A DNA stretch of 27,292 bases. It comes from a virus. The stretch is from IMG/VR virus record IMGVR_UViG_3300046484_000042, positions 1-27,292 of that record. The stretch is one strand, 5' to 3'. Below the pieces are notes generated by a model, which ran no database searches, was not told the DNA's origin, and saw nothing but the letters and a program-made list of their open reading frames with translations. This document shows, one piece after another, positions 5,924 through 12,166 of this stretch; positions within the stretch are counted from its first letter, which is position 1, and each line of letters begins with the position of its first letter. The translations under genes and the position numbers were made by a program.

Positions 5924-7005
5924 CCTACGTCCTATCCCTTATAATATATGCTTACTTCTGCCCTGGTATGGTGGGGTGGATGTGTGTGATACCTTTTTAT
6001 ATGATGGTCTTTGAGTTGTCTTTAGGCAGACCTTTAAAAAAGTTGTTATTAACTATCCCTTATTTCGTTATCGCAGGGTATTCGTTCTTAATGAGCCACT
6101 ACGCCGTAGTTAACAGGGTAGCAGAGGTCAAGAGGTTCAATCTCTTTAATCATCTTGCATTAAACAACAATATCCTCTTAATTATTACCCACTCAATATT
6201 TGCTAACGCCTATGAGATATTCATCCCCAATCACCTTTCTATCTACCACGAACCACTTATGATTACAACCCCCATGCTAATCTTGGAGATAGGTGTCGTA
6301 GTAGCCTTAATTTTAGCCATAATACCCCTTTATAGGCGATTTAAGCCCTTATTCTTCGGGGTGGGTATGTTTATAGCCACTTTGTTGCCTACGTTCACTA
6401 CAATAGGCGTAGCGTGGCTGTTAGCCGACAGATACAATTACCTTGGTTCACTCATCTTAGCTTGCCTTATTGCGTGGTTATACTCTCGGTTCTCTAAATA
6501 TGGCAATTGGGTGGTAGCAGGAATAGCGTTCCTGTTTATGGCTTATGCTTATACGACGGTCGTAAGGAATTGCGATTATGCCACTAACCACCAATTTTGG
6601 CTATCAACTGTCAAACAAAATCCAATGTCACCAAGAGCCCACTCTGAAATGGGTCGCATCTTATTAGCCGAGGGGAACTACAATATGGCTGTAATGGAGT
6701 TTAGGAACTCTACCATCACTTCGCCAAGCTATGATGTCGGTTGGGCTAACCTCGGCATAGCTTATGTCTATCAGAGAGATTATGCCCACGCAGTAGAGTC
6801 ATTTGAAAAAGCTATTTCCCTTAAAACACCCCTTTATATGCCCTATATGCAAGTAGGGATAATCTATCTTAATTCAGATATGTTTGATAAAGCCATGGTA
6901 AGGTTTCATCAGGCATACTTTAGGTGTAAGGACAAAGTTGTCAATAAAGACTTAAACAAAGCTTGGCATATAGCAAGGAGGTTAAAACGTGAAAAAACTC
7001 GTTAG
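5920..7005 (+). CDS. C-terminal part of the TMTC-like GT-C protein, with TPR repeats
   Basis: 361 residues beginning with several membrane segments (about residues 1-32, 42-60, 118-137, 145-160, 172-190, 198-212). The element ADRYNYLGSL (169-178) matches the 'aERYlYlPslg' region of TMTC-like enzymes. Three TPR units follow at about 238-337 (RAHSEMGRILLAEGNYNMAV, GWANLGIAYVYQRDYAHAV, YMQVGIIYLNSDMFDKAM). Together with the preceding 128 residues it makes a normal ~490-residue enzyme. It starts in an ATGA overlap with a GGGGGA ribosome binding site, so separate translation is possible. The next gene overlaps its end by 17 bases. Confidence 0.78.
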   Translation: MTYVLSLIIYAYFCPGMVGWMCVIPFYMMVFELSLGRPLKKLLLTIPYFVIAGYSFLMSHYAVVNRVAEVKRFNLFNHLALNNNILLIITHSIFANAYEIFIPNHLSIYHEPLMITTPMLILEIGVVVALILAIIPLYRRFKPLFFGVGMFIATLLPTFTTIGVAWLLADRYNYLGSLILACLIAWLYSRFSKYGNWVVAGIAFLFMAYAYTTVVRNCDYATNHQFWLSTVKQNPMSPRAHSEMGRILLAEGNYNMAVMEFRNSTITSPSYDVGWANLGIAYVYQRDYAHAVESFEKAISLKTPLYMPYMQVGIIYLNSDMFDKAMVRFHQAYFRCKDKVVNKDLNKAWHIARRLKREKTR

Positions 7006-7594
7006 TGTAATCGTTCCTAACCACGGCAAAGACTTGACACTATTAAAACACTCCCTTGTTGGCTCTACCTACAAAAACTATGAGTTAATAGTTGTAGATG
7101 AAGGCAAAGAGAGAGCCGCTCAACGCAATACCGGTGCTAAGAAAGCAACGGGAGATTTCTTCCTATTCCTTGACAGTGACCATACAATTTCATCGGGTTT
7201 GCTTGAAGAGGGGGTTGCTTTACTAACCAATGCCTATGACGGATTATTCATTCCTGAAATAATCGTCGGTCATCCCATTAAGACTTGGCTTAGGTCGTTC
7301 TATAACGAAACAAGAGTAGACGCCATAAGGTTTATAGATAAGAAGTATTGGGTACCATTTGACGAGGACATTACCGGTTTTGAGGACTGGGACTGGGACA
7401 GAAGATTTCGGGGAATAAAGGGAACTACTATCAACCCCCTATATCACCACACCAAAGGAAGCGTAAAAAAGAAACTCCATTATGCAAAATGGATGAATAA
7501 GTACAAAGAGAAATACCCCAACTGCCCTGAACTATCACTTAAATACCGCTTATGGACTGTATGGTGGGAAGGAGCAAGGAGAAAACGTGGATAA
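6989..7594 (+). CDS. Short family 2 glycosyltransferase
   Basis: 201 residues from a GTG start with a strong AAGGAGGT site seven bases upstream. It has VSVIVPNHGKD at the N terminus, VVDEG (35-39), RNTGA for donor binding, DSD (62-64) as the metal-binding DXD and FEDWDW (131-136) carrying the catalytic ED. It is shorter than most GT2 enzymes but keeps all core motifs. It probably makes the nucleotide-sugar or lipid-sugar intermediate used by this cassette. Membrane anchoring is not evident. Confidence 0.85.
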   Translation: MKKLVSVIVPNHGKDLTLLKHSLVGSTYKNYELIVVDEGKERAAQRNTGAKKATGDFFLFLDSDHTISSGLLEEGVALLTNAYDGLFIPEIIVGHPIKTWLRSFYNETRVDAIRFIDKKYWVPFDEDITGFEDWDWDRRFRGIKGTTINPLYHHTKGSVKKKLHYAKWMNKYKEKYPNCPELSLKYRLWTVWWEGARRKRG

Positions 7595-8273
7595 GAAAAC
7601 TTATGAAAAGAAGTTTATACAGTATTACGGACTAAAGGTTCCTGAGTTATTAAGGACAGCAATGTCTTTATGCAATATACATTTCCTGGTAGAGCTTGGA
7701 GTAGGCGATGGGGCGTTGTTAGAAGCTCTCCACCGAGAACAGCTCTTGTATGCACGTTACATCTATGGAGTAGATATTTCAGCGGAGAGACTCAAGAGAG
7801 CCAAAGACATCTTACCTATGGTAGAGTTTATGCACAAGGATTTAAGACACACAGGTTTGATGGGAATAGACTTCGTTATCTGTAACCAAGTTATAGAACA
7901 CATAGAAAACCAAACAGGTGTAGTAAATGCCATATACGATATGCTGGCAGACGGTGGCATATGTTATCTCTCAACCGTCTTTAAGAAACCTTGGGCGTGG
8001 TATTTCTACCGCAATAAAGGTAAATGGGTGTTAGACCCTACCCACGTTATTGAATACACCCACGACAGTCAGTTAGTTGATTTATTAAAAAGAGATTTTG
8101 AAATATTAATAAACAAGAAAACTCTTTATTGGTTTCCTGTTACTGACTTTGTTTTAAAAAGATTAGGTTTCGGGAATGATGTTTATAACAACATTTTATT
8201 TAGAATGCTAAGAAAAATAAAATTACCGATACTCGGATACTATGAATGGATTCTAGTATTAAAAAAACTATGA
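7587..8273 (+). CDS. Class I SAM-dependent methyltransferase
   Basis: 228 residues from a GTG start (AAGGAG upstream). Motif I is VELGVGDG (35-42), the ribose-binding acid is Asp63 in GVDIS, and the post-II motif is NQVIEHIE (100-107), typical of Methyltransf_11/23 enzymes that act on small molecules, sugars or lipid quinones. Lying between glycosyltransferases, it is most simply a sugar O-methyltransferase that caps or decorates the glycan. It is distinct from the DNA methyltransferase, with no DPPY. The stop overlaps the next start as ATGA. Confidence 0.82.
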   Translation: MDKKTYEKKFIQYYGLKVPELLRTAMSLCNIHFLVELGVGDGALLEALHREQLLYARYIYGVDISAERLKRAKDILPMVEFMHKDLRHTGLMGIDFVICNQVIEHIENQTGVVNAIYDMLADGGICYLSTVFKKPWAWYFYRNKGKWVLDPTHVIEYTHDSQLVDLLKRDFEILINKKTLYWFPVTDFVLKRLGFGNDVYNNILFRMLRKIKLPILGYYEWILVLKKL

Positions 8274-8491
8274 AATATTGGTTTGGATTCATTATTTTTA
8301 CAATAGTAATTTATTCATTCTTGATACGCCACCCAGTATATTATATCGTTGAACATAGCATACCTCTTACTAACGCTCAAATCAGGTTGGTTGAAGATTA
8401 TATAAGTGGCAAAAGCAAAAGAGATATAGACCAATATGCAGAAATACAGAGTTGGTTTGAATCATACGAATTTACAAGGAGAAAAAAATGA
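8270..8491 (+). CDS. Small single-pass membrane protein, 73 aa
   Basis: I chose the ATG at 8270 because it overlaps the methyltransferase stop (ATGA); a start at 8246 would be nested in the previous gene. No ribosome binding site is present, consistent with coupled translation. Residues 3-20 (YWFGFIIFTIVIYSFLIR) form one membrane helix, followed by a charged soluble domain (about 50 residues). The family is unknown. It may tether the cassette's soluble enzymes to the membrane, but this is speculation. Confidence 0.6.
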   Translation: MKYWFGFIIFTIVIYSFLIRHPVYYIVEHSIPLTNAQIRLVEDYISGKSKRDIDQYAEIQSWFESYEFTRRKK

Positions 8492-9252
8492 AATGCTTAA
8501 TAGCTTTCCCGACATTAGGAATGGAGCCAAATCCACATAGGTTCTTTATGTCCTTCATCAGCTTATACACCGAGTGTCTTATGATATTTAAAGAGGGTGT
8601 TGAGGTTAAGCCGGTGTATCACAAGCTTGCTTGGGTAGCAGACAATGAGATAGTGCAGTATGCAATGGACGGTGGTTATGACTACATTCTTCGTCTTGAC
8701 GACGATATATACGGAATAGAGTTCGGAGATGTCAAAAAGCTCTACAATGCACAAAAGTACTTCATTACAGGCTTAATGCCTTTAGGTGGGCCACCGTATG
8801 CCAACGTCGCCTTTAAGAAACAATACCCCGAAGATAACCTTATAAATATAGCCCAAGGCACATCTAAAGGGAAATTTGAGGAAATTGATGAGAGTTTAAC
8901 CGGTGTCCAAGAAGTAGATATGACCGCCACACCCTTTGCCCTCATTAAGACCGAAACCTTTAATATGATTAAACGCCCTAAAGGAGAGTGGTTTGAGTAT
9001 ATTCCCAAATGCCCCCCCGATAGCTCTTTCTGCCAAAGATTAGATGAGGTAGGGATACCACGATATGTACATATGGATATACGTTTAAGCCATAAAGAGG
9101 TAACACCTTATAATCGGTTACCCTTATCACAGGCGTATTTAATAATGGGCTATAAAGAAAATGCCTTCCCCGAGGACTCCGAAGAATACCGTCGGGGAAA
9201 GCAAATCGTAGAAAATATGGAAGCTACAAGAAAAAGTATTAGAATTTCTTAG
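8488..9252 (+). CDS. GT-A-like glycosyltransferase (DXD), third of the cassette
   Basis: A 254-residue protein with the layout of phage GT-A-fold enzymes: strand CLIAFPTLG, then WVADNEIVQYAMDGGYDYILRLDDDI, where DDD (71-73) is the metal-binding motif. This is the 'vaRNrl...g.DyllflDdD' pattern seen in many phage and capsule glycosyltransferases. A late S-H-K-E segment may supply the metal-binding His. A C7 tract at 9012-9018 encodes C-P-P. It starts in an ATGA overlap and its end overlaps the end of the convergent - strand gene by 14 bases, so no terminator lies between the blocks. Confidence 0.75.
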   Translation: MKCLIAFPTLGMEPNPHRFFMSFISLYTECLMIFKEGVEVKPVYHKLAWVADNEIVQYAMDGGYDYILRLDDDIYGIEFGDVKKLYNAQKYFITGLMPLGGPPYANVAFKKQYPEDNLINIAQGTSKGKFEEIDESLTGVQEVDMTATPFALIKTETFNMIKRPKGEWFEYIPKCPPDSSFCQRLDEVGIPRYVHMDIRLSHKEVTPYNRLPLSQAYLIMGYKENAFPEDSEEYRRGKQIVENMEATRKSIRIS

Positions 9253-9652
9253 TAGCAAGCACTACTGGCCCGAAACCCCAAATCTTGTTTGAGAAATCTC
9301 TGCTTGCATATGCCCCTATTTCAACAGAGTTTCCATAAGGCACATTGATACCATATTTAGCCAACGTACCAAGATTATAATTTATTCCCCCTGCAAATAT
9401 GCCGTGGGCTTGGTCATTAACGCTCGTAGCTAAGCCGAGATTACCTGAAAAACCTTTATAACTTATTATCTCAAGCTCTGATAACGATACGAGGTCGTTA
9501 TAGTCCTTAGCCATATCCCATGCTAAACCAGTCTTAACTGATGGGGCACTTGATAAAATAGTCTGAAAATCATCGGGATTTGTCGGTGTTCCCGCCATTG
9601 CCACCCCACAAAACATCAATACCAATACCGATACAATTACTAACTGCTTCAT
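9239..9652 (-). CDS. Secreted, outer-membrane-barrel-like protein, 137 aa
   Basis: Start set at 9652 because AAAGGAG lies just upstream and the first 20 residues form a complete Sec signal peptide ending VAMA before GTPTNP. A longer frame upstream overlaps the neighbouring membrane peptide. The mature part (about 117 residues) alternates hydrophobic and polar residues (GFSGNLGLAT, GIFAGGINYNL, SVEIGAYAS) and ends in Phe after GFGPVVLATKK, as outer-membrane barrel proteins do for BAM recognition. It may be a small barrel or a periplasmic protein. A role in surface change or superinfection exclusion is possible but unproven. Confidence 0.7.
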   Translation of the reverse strand: MKQLVIVSVLVLMFCGVAMAGTPTNPDDFQTILSSAPSVKTGLAWDMAKDYNDLVSLSELEIISYKGFSGNLGLATSVNDQAHGIFAGGINYNLGTLAKYGINVPYGNSVEIGAYASRDFSNKIWGFGPVVLATKKF

Positions 9653-9771
9653 CTTATTCTCCTTTCGGTTATTACTCTGAACAATACACAAAACACTATT
9701 ATTAACGGAAACAATACCACAAATAAATACTGAAGTAAAGGCAAACCATACATCTTCTTTACTAATTTCAT
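9649..9771 (-). CDS. 40-aa single-pass membrane protein
   Basis: A short frame with ATGA overlaps at both ends: with the lysine-rich peptide upstream (9768-9771) and with the secreted protein downstream (9649-9652). One hydrophobic segment (LLQYLFVVLFPLIIVFCVLF) sits between two basic ends (MKLVKK, RVITERRIR). Size and position fit a miniature holin or regulator, but no family can be assigned from 40 residues. Confidence 0.6.
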   Translation of the reverse strand: MKLVKKMYGLPLLQYLFVVLFPLIIVFCVLFRVITERRIR

Positions 9772-9836
9772 TTGCTACTTAAGTCCCACGGTTTTTTGTC
9801 TGCTTTAATCTTCTTAACTTTCTTTACTTTTTTCAT
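9768..9836 (-). CDS. 22-aa lysine-rich peptide
   Basis: ATG preceded by AGGAG at good spacing, stop in an ATGA overlap with the 40-aa membrane protein. The peptide is MKKVKKVKKIKADKKPWDL plus three residues, with nine lysines. Its start lies inside the 3' end of the previous gene in another frame. The ribosome binding site and coupling make translation plausible; it may serve mainly to couple translation. Confidence 0.45.
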   Translation of the reverse strand: MKKVKKVKKIKADKKPWDLSSK

Positions 9837-10188
9837 TTAAATCTCCTGTATTTGAATTAGCTGATACCGGGATGTTTATGGCAACACCTCGTTCTGCTAT
9901 CGTCTTATTTACCACATCTGGAACATTAATACTTGCGGGCGGTATCTTCTTGCAAAGCTCGTCTATCGCCCAAGATATGGCCCACCGTGATATAAAATTC
10001 AATTTGAAATTCATCTTATCACATACCGCCTGAACGCTATCCATGGCGATTTGTTTACGTTCCTCGGGGGTTATCTTGCCGTCTTTAGCCGCCTGCTCAA
10101 CCTCGGCCACTATTCCAGGCAAACAAGCCATAATAGCTTTAGTCGTGTTACTTAGCCACCCAAGTAACTGGGAGAACATTTTCTTCAT
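9814..10188 (-). CDS. Uncharacterised phage protein, 124 aa
   Basis: Start chosen at 10188, where GGAG lies eight bases upstream; an alternative ATG at 10248 would add 20 residues (IHKHHILVGLVILL...) and overlap the previous gene. The N terminus is amphipathic (KKMFSQLLGWLSNTTKAIMACLPGIV). A helical segment follows with KDGKITPEERKQIA, then RWAISWAIDEL and a polar tail. The D-G-K-I-T-x-E-E pattern resembles calcium-binding or holin-region phage proteins, but I cannot name the family. It lies in the likely lysis region. Confidence 0.65.
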   Translation of the reverse strand: MKKMFSQLLGWLSNTTKAIMACLPGIVAEVEQAAKDGKITPEERKQIAMDSVQAVCDKMNFKLNFISRWAISWAIDELCKKIPPASINVPDVVNKTIAERGVAINIPVSANSNTGDLNEKSKES

Positions 10189-10237
10189 GTGATCACTCCT
10201 TTCTAATAGTATCACCAAACCTACTAAGATATGGTGT

Positions 10238-10426
10238 TTATGAATCATCCCATCTCCTCCGCAATTCTTTTGCGTGTCTTTTCTTATTTGCCGCTTCCAA
10301 TTTCATTTCAATAGTAAACTCTTTAGCAATGTAATACGTCGCTCCCCTATGGCAACCGATAATCTCTCCATGCCTGATTACGAAAAGCATATCCCTGACA
10401 CGGTCTGTAAAAACATCATCTTCCAT
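10238..10426 (-). CDS. Small basic protein, 62 aa
   Basis: Starts inside the end of the upstream gene (11-base overlap). The N-terminal half is strand-like (MLFVIRHGEIIGCHRGATYYIAKEF) and the C-terminal half is a basic helix (KLEAANKKRHAKELRRRW). No cysteine pairs or membrane segment. The family is unknown; the overlap on both sides supports a real gene. Confidence 0.55.
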   Translation of the reverse strand: MEDDVFTDRVRDMLFVIRHGEIIGCHRGATYYIAKEFTIEMKLEAANKKRHAKELRRRWDDS

Positions 10427-10742
10427 TTTTTCCAGCTTCTCCTTGAATCCCTTGAATACCTTGCGGTCCCGTTGGACCAGTAAATCCTCGTGTTCTTGGA
10501 AACATGTCCTCTAGGGCTATAAGTCGTTTTTCGCTCATTTCAACCATTGTCGTAAGTCGCTGAAAATTCATAAGGAAAGCCCCAAGCTGAACAACAATGG
10601 CTAAAATAAGAGCAATAATAACTCCTCGCCAAAACTTACCCTCTCCGATATGACCATCTATTTCAGCGTGTCTTTTAAAACATTCCTCGCCCATTATAGC
10701 GGGAATACAACCTTTTCTGCGTTCGTCTCCGCTCCAAGTCAT
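10416..10742 (-). CDS. Membrane protein with collagen-like C terminus, 108 aa
   Basis: Start placed at 10742, preceded by AGGAGAGAGC; an in-frame ATG at 10781 would lie inside the neighbouring membrane peptide gene. Residues 1-38 are polar with two cysteines, about 39-60 form one membrane helix (GVIIALILAIVVQLGAFLM), about 61-80 a coiled segment, and the last 25 residues are Gly-x-y repeats (GFTGPTGPQGIQGIQGEAG). Collagen-like triplets in phages usually form trimers in fibres. A membrane-anchored version next to the fibre genes may be a lysis or fibre-assembly factor. Confidence 0.65.
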   Translation of the reverse strand: MTWSGDERRKGCIPAIMGEECFKRHAEIDGHIGEGKFWRGVIIALILAIVVQLGAFLMNFQRLTTMVEMSEKRLIALEDMFPRTRGFTGPTGPQGIQGIQGEAGKNGR

Positions 10743-10750
10743 GCTCTCTC

Positions 10751-10843
10751 CTATTTTTTCTCTCCCATATCTCCCCGACACAATTCATAAATCAGCCAAG
10801 TTGCCAACAAAATTATTATCAATACCCATTTGGGTATCATCAT
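10751..10843 (-). CDS. 30-aa single-pass membrane peptide
   Basis: Starts in an ATGA overlap (10840-10843) with the preceding 52-aa gene. MMIPKWVLIIILLATWLIY forms one hydrophobic helix and the tail is charged (CRGDMGEKK). The next gene follows with a ribosome binding site in the tail codons. Its place between the fibre and presumed lysis genes makes a tiny holin-like function conceivable. No family assigned. Confidence 0.55.
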   Translation of the reverse strand: MMIPKWVLIIILLATWLIYELCRGDMGEKK

Positions 10844-10998
10844 GCTGTCGGCTCCGCTACTGTTACTTTCGGCGTTCTCTTCTCTATCTCCTGATTTATC
10901 ATTATCAGGTTACCCTGTATTTTCATAAACTCCTGATACTGACTGCCCTGTGCCTTTGCCAACTCTAAATCTGTATACTCTGATAGTTTCTTATCCAT
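10840..10998 (-). CDS. Small helical protein, 52 aa
   Basis: ATG at 10998 with a G-rich stretch upstream (GGGGGGT); the stop overlaps the next start. The sequence is hydrophilic and helical (LSEYTDLELAKAQGSQYQEF, LIMINQEIEKRTPK), with the look of a short coiled coil. It lies two bases after the previous gene's stop. I do not recognise it. Confidence 0.55.
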   Translation of the reverse strand: MDKKLSEYTDLELAKAQGSQYQEFMKIQGNLIMINQEIEKRTPKVTVAEPTA

Positions 10999-11000
10999 CT

Positions 11001-11234
11001 TTACCCCCCAAATAGTGCTAACTGTGAGTTTACGTTATCCAATTGGCTCTGTAGGTCATCAAGATCTGTCTGAATTATATCAATTGATATTTTATCGGCG
11101 TCCATTCTGTCTTGTAAAGCTTGTGCCTGTGCAGTAAGGTCGTCTTTTGAAAGCGTAACCGTAACATCAATTGAGCTTCCGTCATCTGATAACTTCTGGT
11201 CTTTTATCTTTGAGTTTGACATTTCTAGTGGCAT
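11001..11234 (-). CDS. Small coiled-coil protein downstream of tail genes, 77 aa
   Basis: The ATG at 11234 has GGAG five bases upstream, so the start MPLEMSNSK is preferred over the internal Met. The N-terminal third is strand-like (SSIDVTVTLS) and the rest is a predicted coiled coil with heptad leucines and isoleucines (LQDRMDADKISIDIIQTDLDDLQSQL). Nine bases separate it from the Hint-containing gene upstream. A tail-fibre chaperone or small tail component is plausible from position only. Confidence 0.6.
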   Translation of the reverse strand: MPLEMSNSKIKDQKLSDDGSSIDVTVTLSKDDLTAQAQALQDRMDADKISIDIIQTDLDDLQSQLDNVNSQLALFGG

Positions 11235-11242
11235 AGTTCTCC

Positions 11243-12166
11243 TTAAATTACGTCAAAACGTAGTTGGTTACCTTGAATCCTAAGTTGAGGTTGAGCTGCG
11301 AGATAATAAACTTTCATCTGGATATCATCTACGTAAACTATTAGTCCAGCTTTGTTGTGGACTGTAAATCCATTGGCAATAAACTTATTTGGTTTGCCTA
11401 CTGAGAGATTATAGACCTTAGTTTTCTTCTCAATAATTTTTAAAGAAGTAACCTTTGCATATAAACCATTTCTGACCACCATATCCCCAAGTTTAAGCTC
11501 ACCAAGTTTTACAAAACCTTTGTCGGTGAGAAATGGGTGTTCTTGTGAAGCTGTAACTTGATTGTTTAGACATATTACTTTATCTACGATATGAGAACTA
11601 TTTGCCTCTACTTTTACCAAAGTCTTATCATGGGCTATAATAGTATCTCCTACCTTCAACTTCTCTATGGCAATATATCCTTTTGGTGTCGATATCTTCG
11701 TCCCTTTAATAAAACAGGTTCCAGTGTAAGCTGACAGAGCTACTCCTGCACTTGTTCCATTAAGATCAGCAGGTGCCCAAGACCTACCCCAAAGCTGAGA
11801 TGAACCACCATAAGATGAGTAAACCCCAGAACTAGGCCAATATGTTCCACCAGCGATAGCTAAATCTGTTCCGCCAATTGTTCCTGCTGCATTTATTAAT
11901 TGACAATGGACATCGTAGGCTTTTGAAGCACTTTGACAATACTTGTAAATTTGGACTTCTATTCCGGTTATGGTTGCTCCTGTAGGAATTCCACAATTAT
12001 ATGAAGTACCTTTTATCCAATGTGTAATATATGTTGCAGTCAAACCTGTATTTGTCGAATATTGTGTATTGTGTGATGTTATATAACTAGGGTTTGCCCA
12101 AGTAGATGCACCTGTACTTGAGTCATCAGTTCCGTACGATGGATTTATCCAGCCAGTATCAGACAT
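11243..12166 (-). CDS. Tail/fibre-associated protein interrupted by a Hint (intein-like) domain
   Basis: The start is taken at 12166, in an ATGTCTGA overlap with the previous stop; the longer frame to 12391 would run antiparallel to no signal and lie in the previous gene. Residues 1-150 are a beta-rich, Gly/Ser/Tyr-rich domain of the sort found in phage fibres (W-I-N-P-S-Y, GGSSQLWGRSW, GVALSAYTGT). Residues 151-271 are a Hint domain. Residues 272-307 resume the beta domain (KAGLIVYVDDIQMKVYY). Removing the Hint region joins two halves of one strand-rich domain. The +1 residue is Lys, so classical splicing is unlikely; self-cleavage is possible. Confidence 0.8.
   Translation of the reverse strand: MSDTGWINPSYGTDDSSTGASTWANPSYITSHNTQYSTNTGLTATYITHWIKGTSYNCGIPTGATITGIEVQIYKYCQSASKAYDVHCQLINAAGTIGGTDLAIAGGTYWPSSGVYSSYGGSSQLWGRSWAPADLNGTSAGVALSAYTGTCFIKGTKISTPKGYIAIEKLKVGDTIIAHDKTLVKVEANSSHIVDKVICLNNQVTASQEHPFLTDKGFVKLGELKLGDMVVRNGLYAKVTSLKIIEKKTKVYNLSVGKPNKFIANGFTVHNKAGLIVYVDDIQMKVYYLAAQPQLRIQGNQLRFDVI
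11354..11716 (-). other. Hint/bacterial intein-like domain coding segment
   Basis: Codes residues 151-271 of the tail protein. It starts with Cys151 (CFIKGTKISTPKG, block A), contains LKVGDTIIAHD, a block-B-like S-x-x-H at 207-210 (SQEHPFL), VYNLSV (251-256, block F) and ends FIANGFTVHN with His270-Asn271 (block G). At about 121 residues it has no homing endonuclease. The residue after Asn is Lys, as in A-type bacterial intein-like domains rather than true inteins. Confidence 0.82.

Noticed and set aside
9012-9018. C7 tract in the third glycosyltransferase as a phase-variation site
   Set aside because: Only seven bases and flanked by normal coding sequence on both sides; too weak alone to claim slippage.
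9225-9260. Bidirectional terminator at the convergence of the two blocks
   Set aside because: The two genes overlap by 14 bases and no stem with a U-run can be drawn on either strand.
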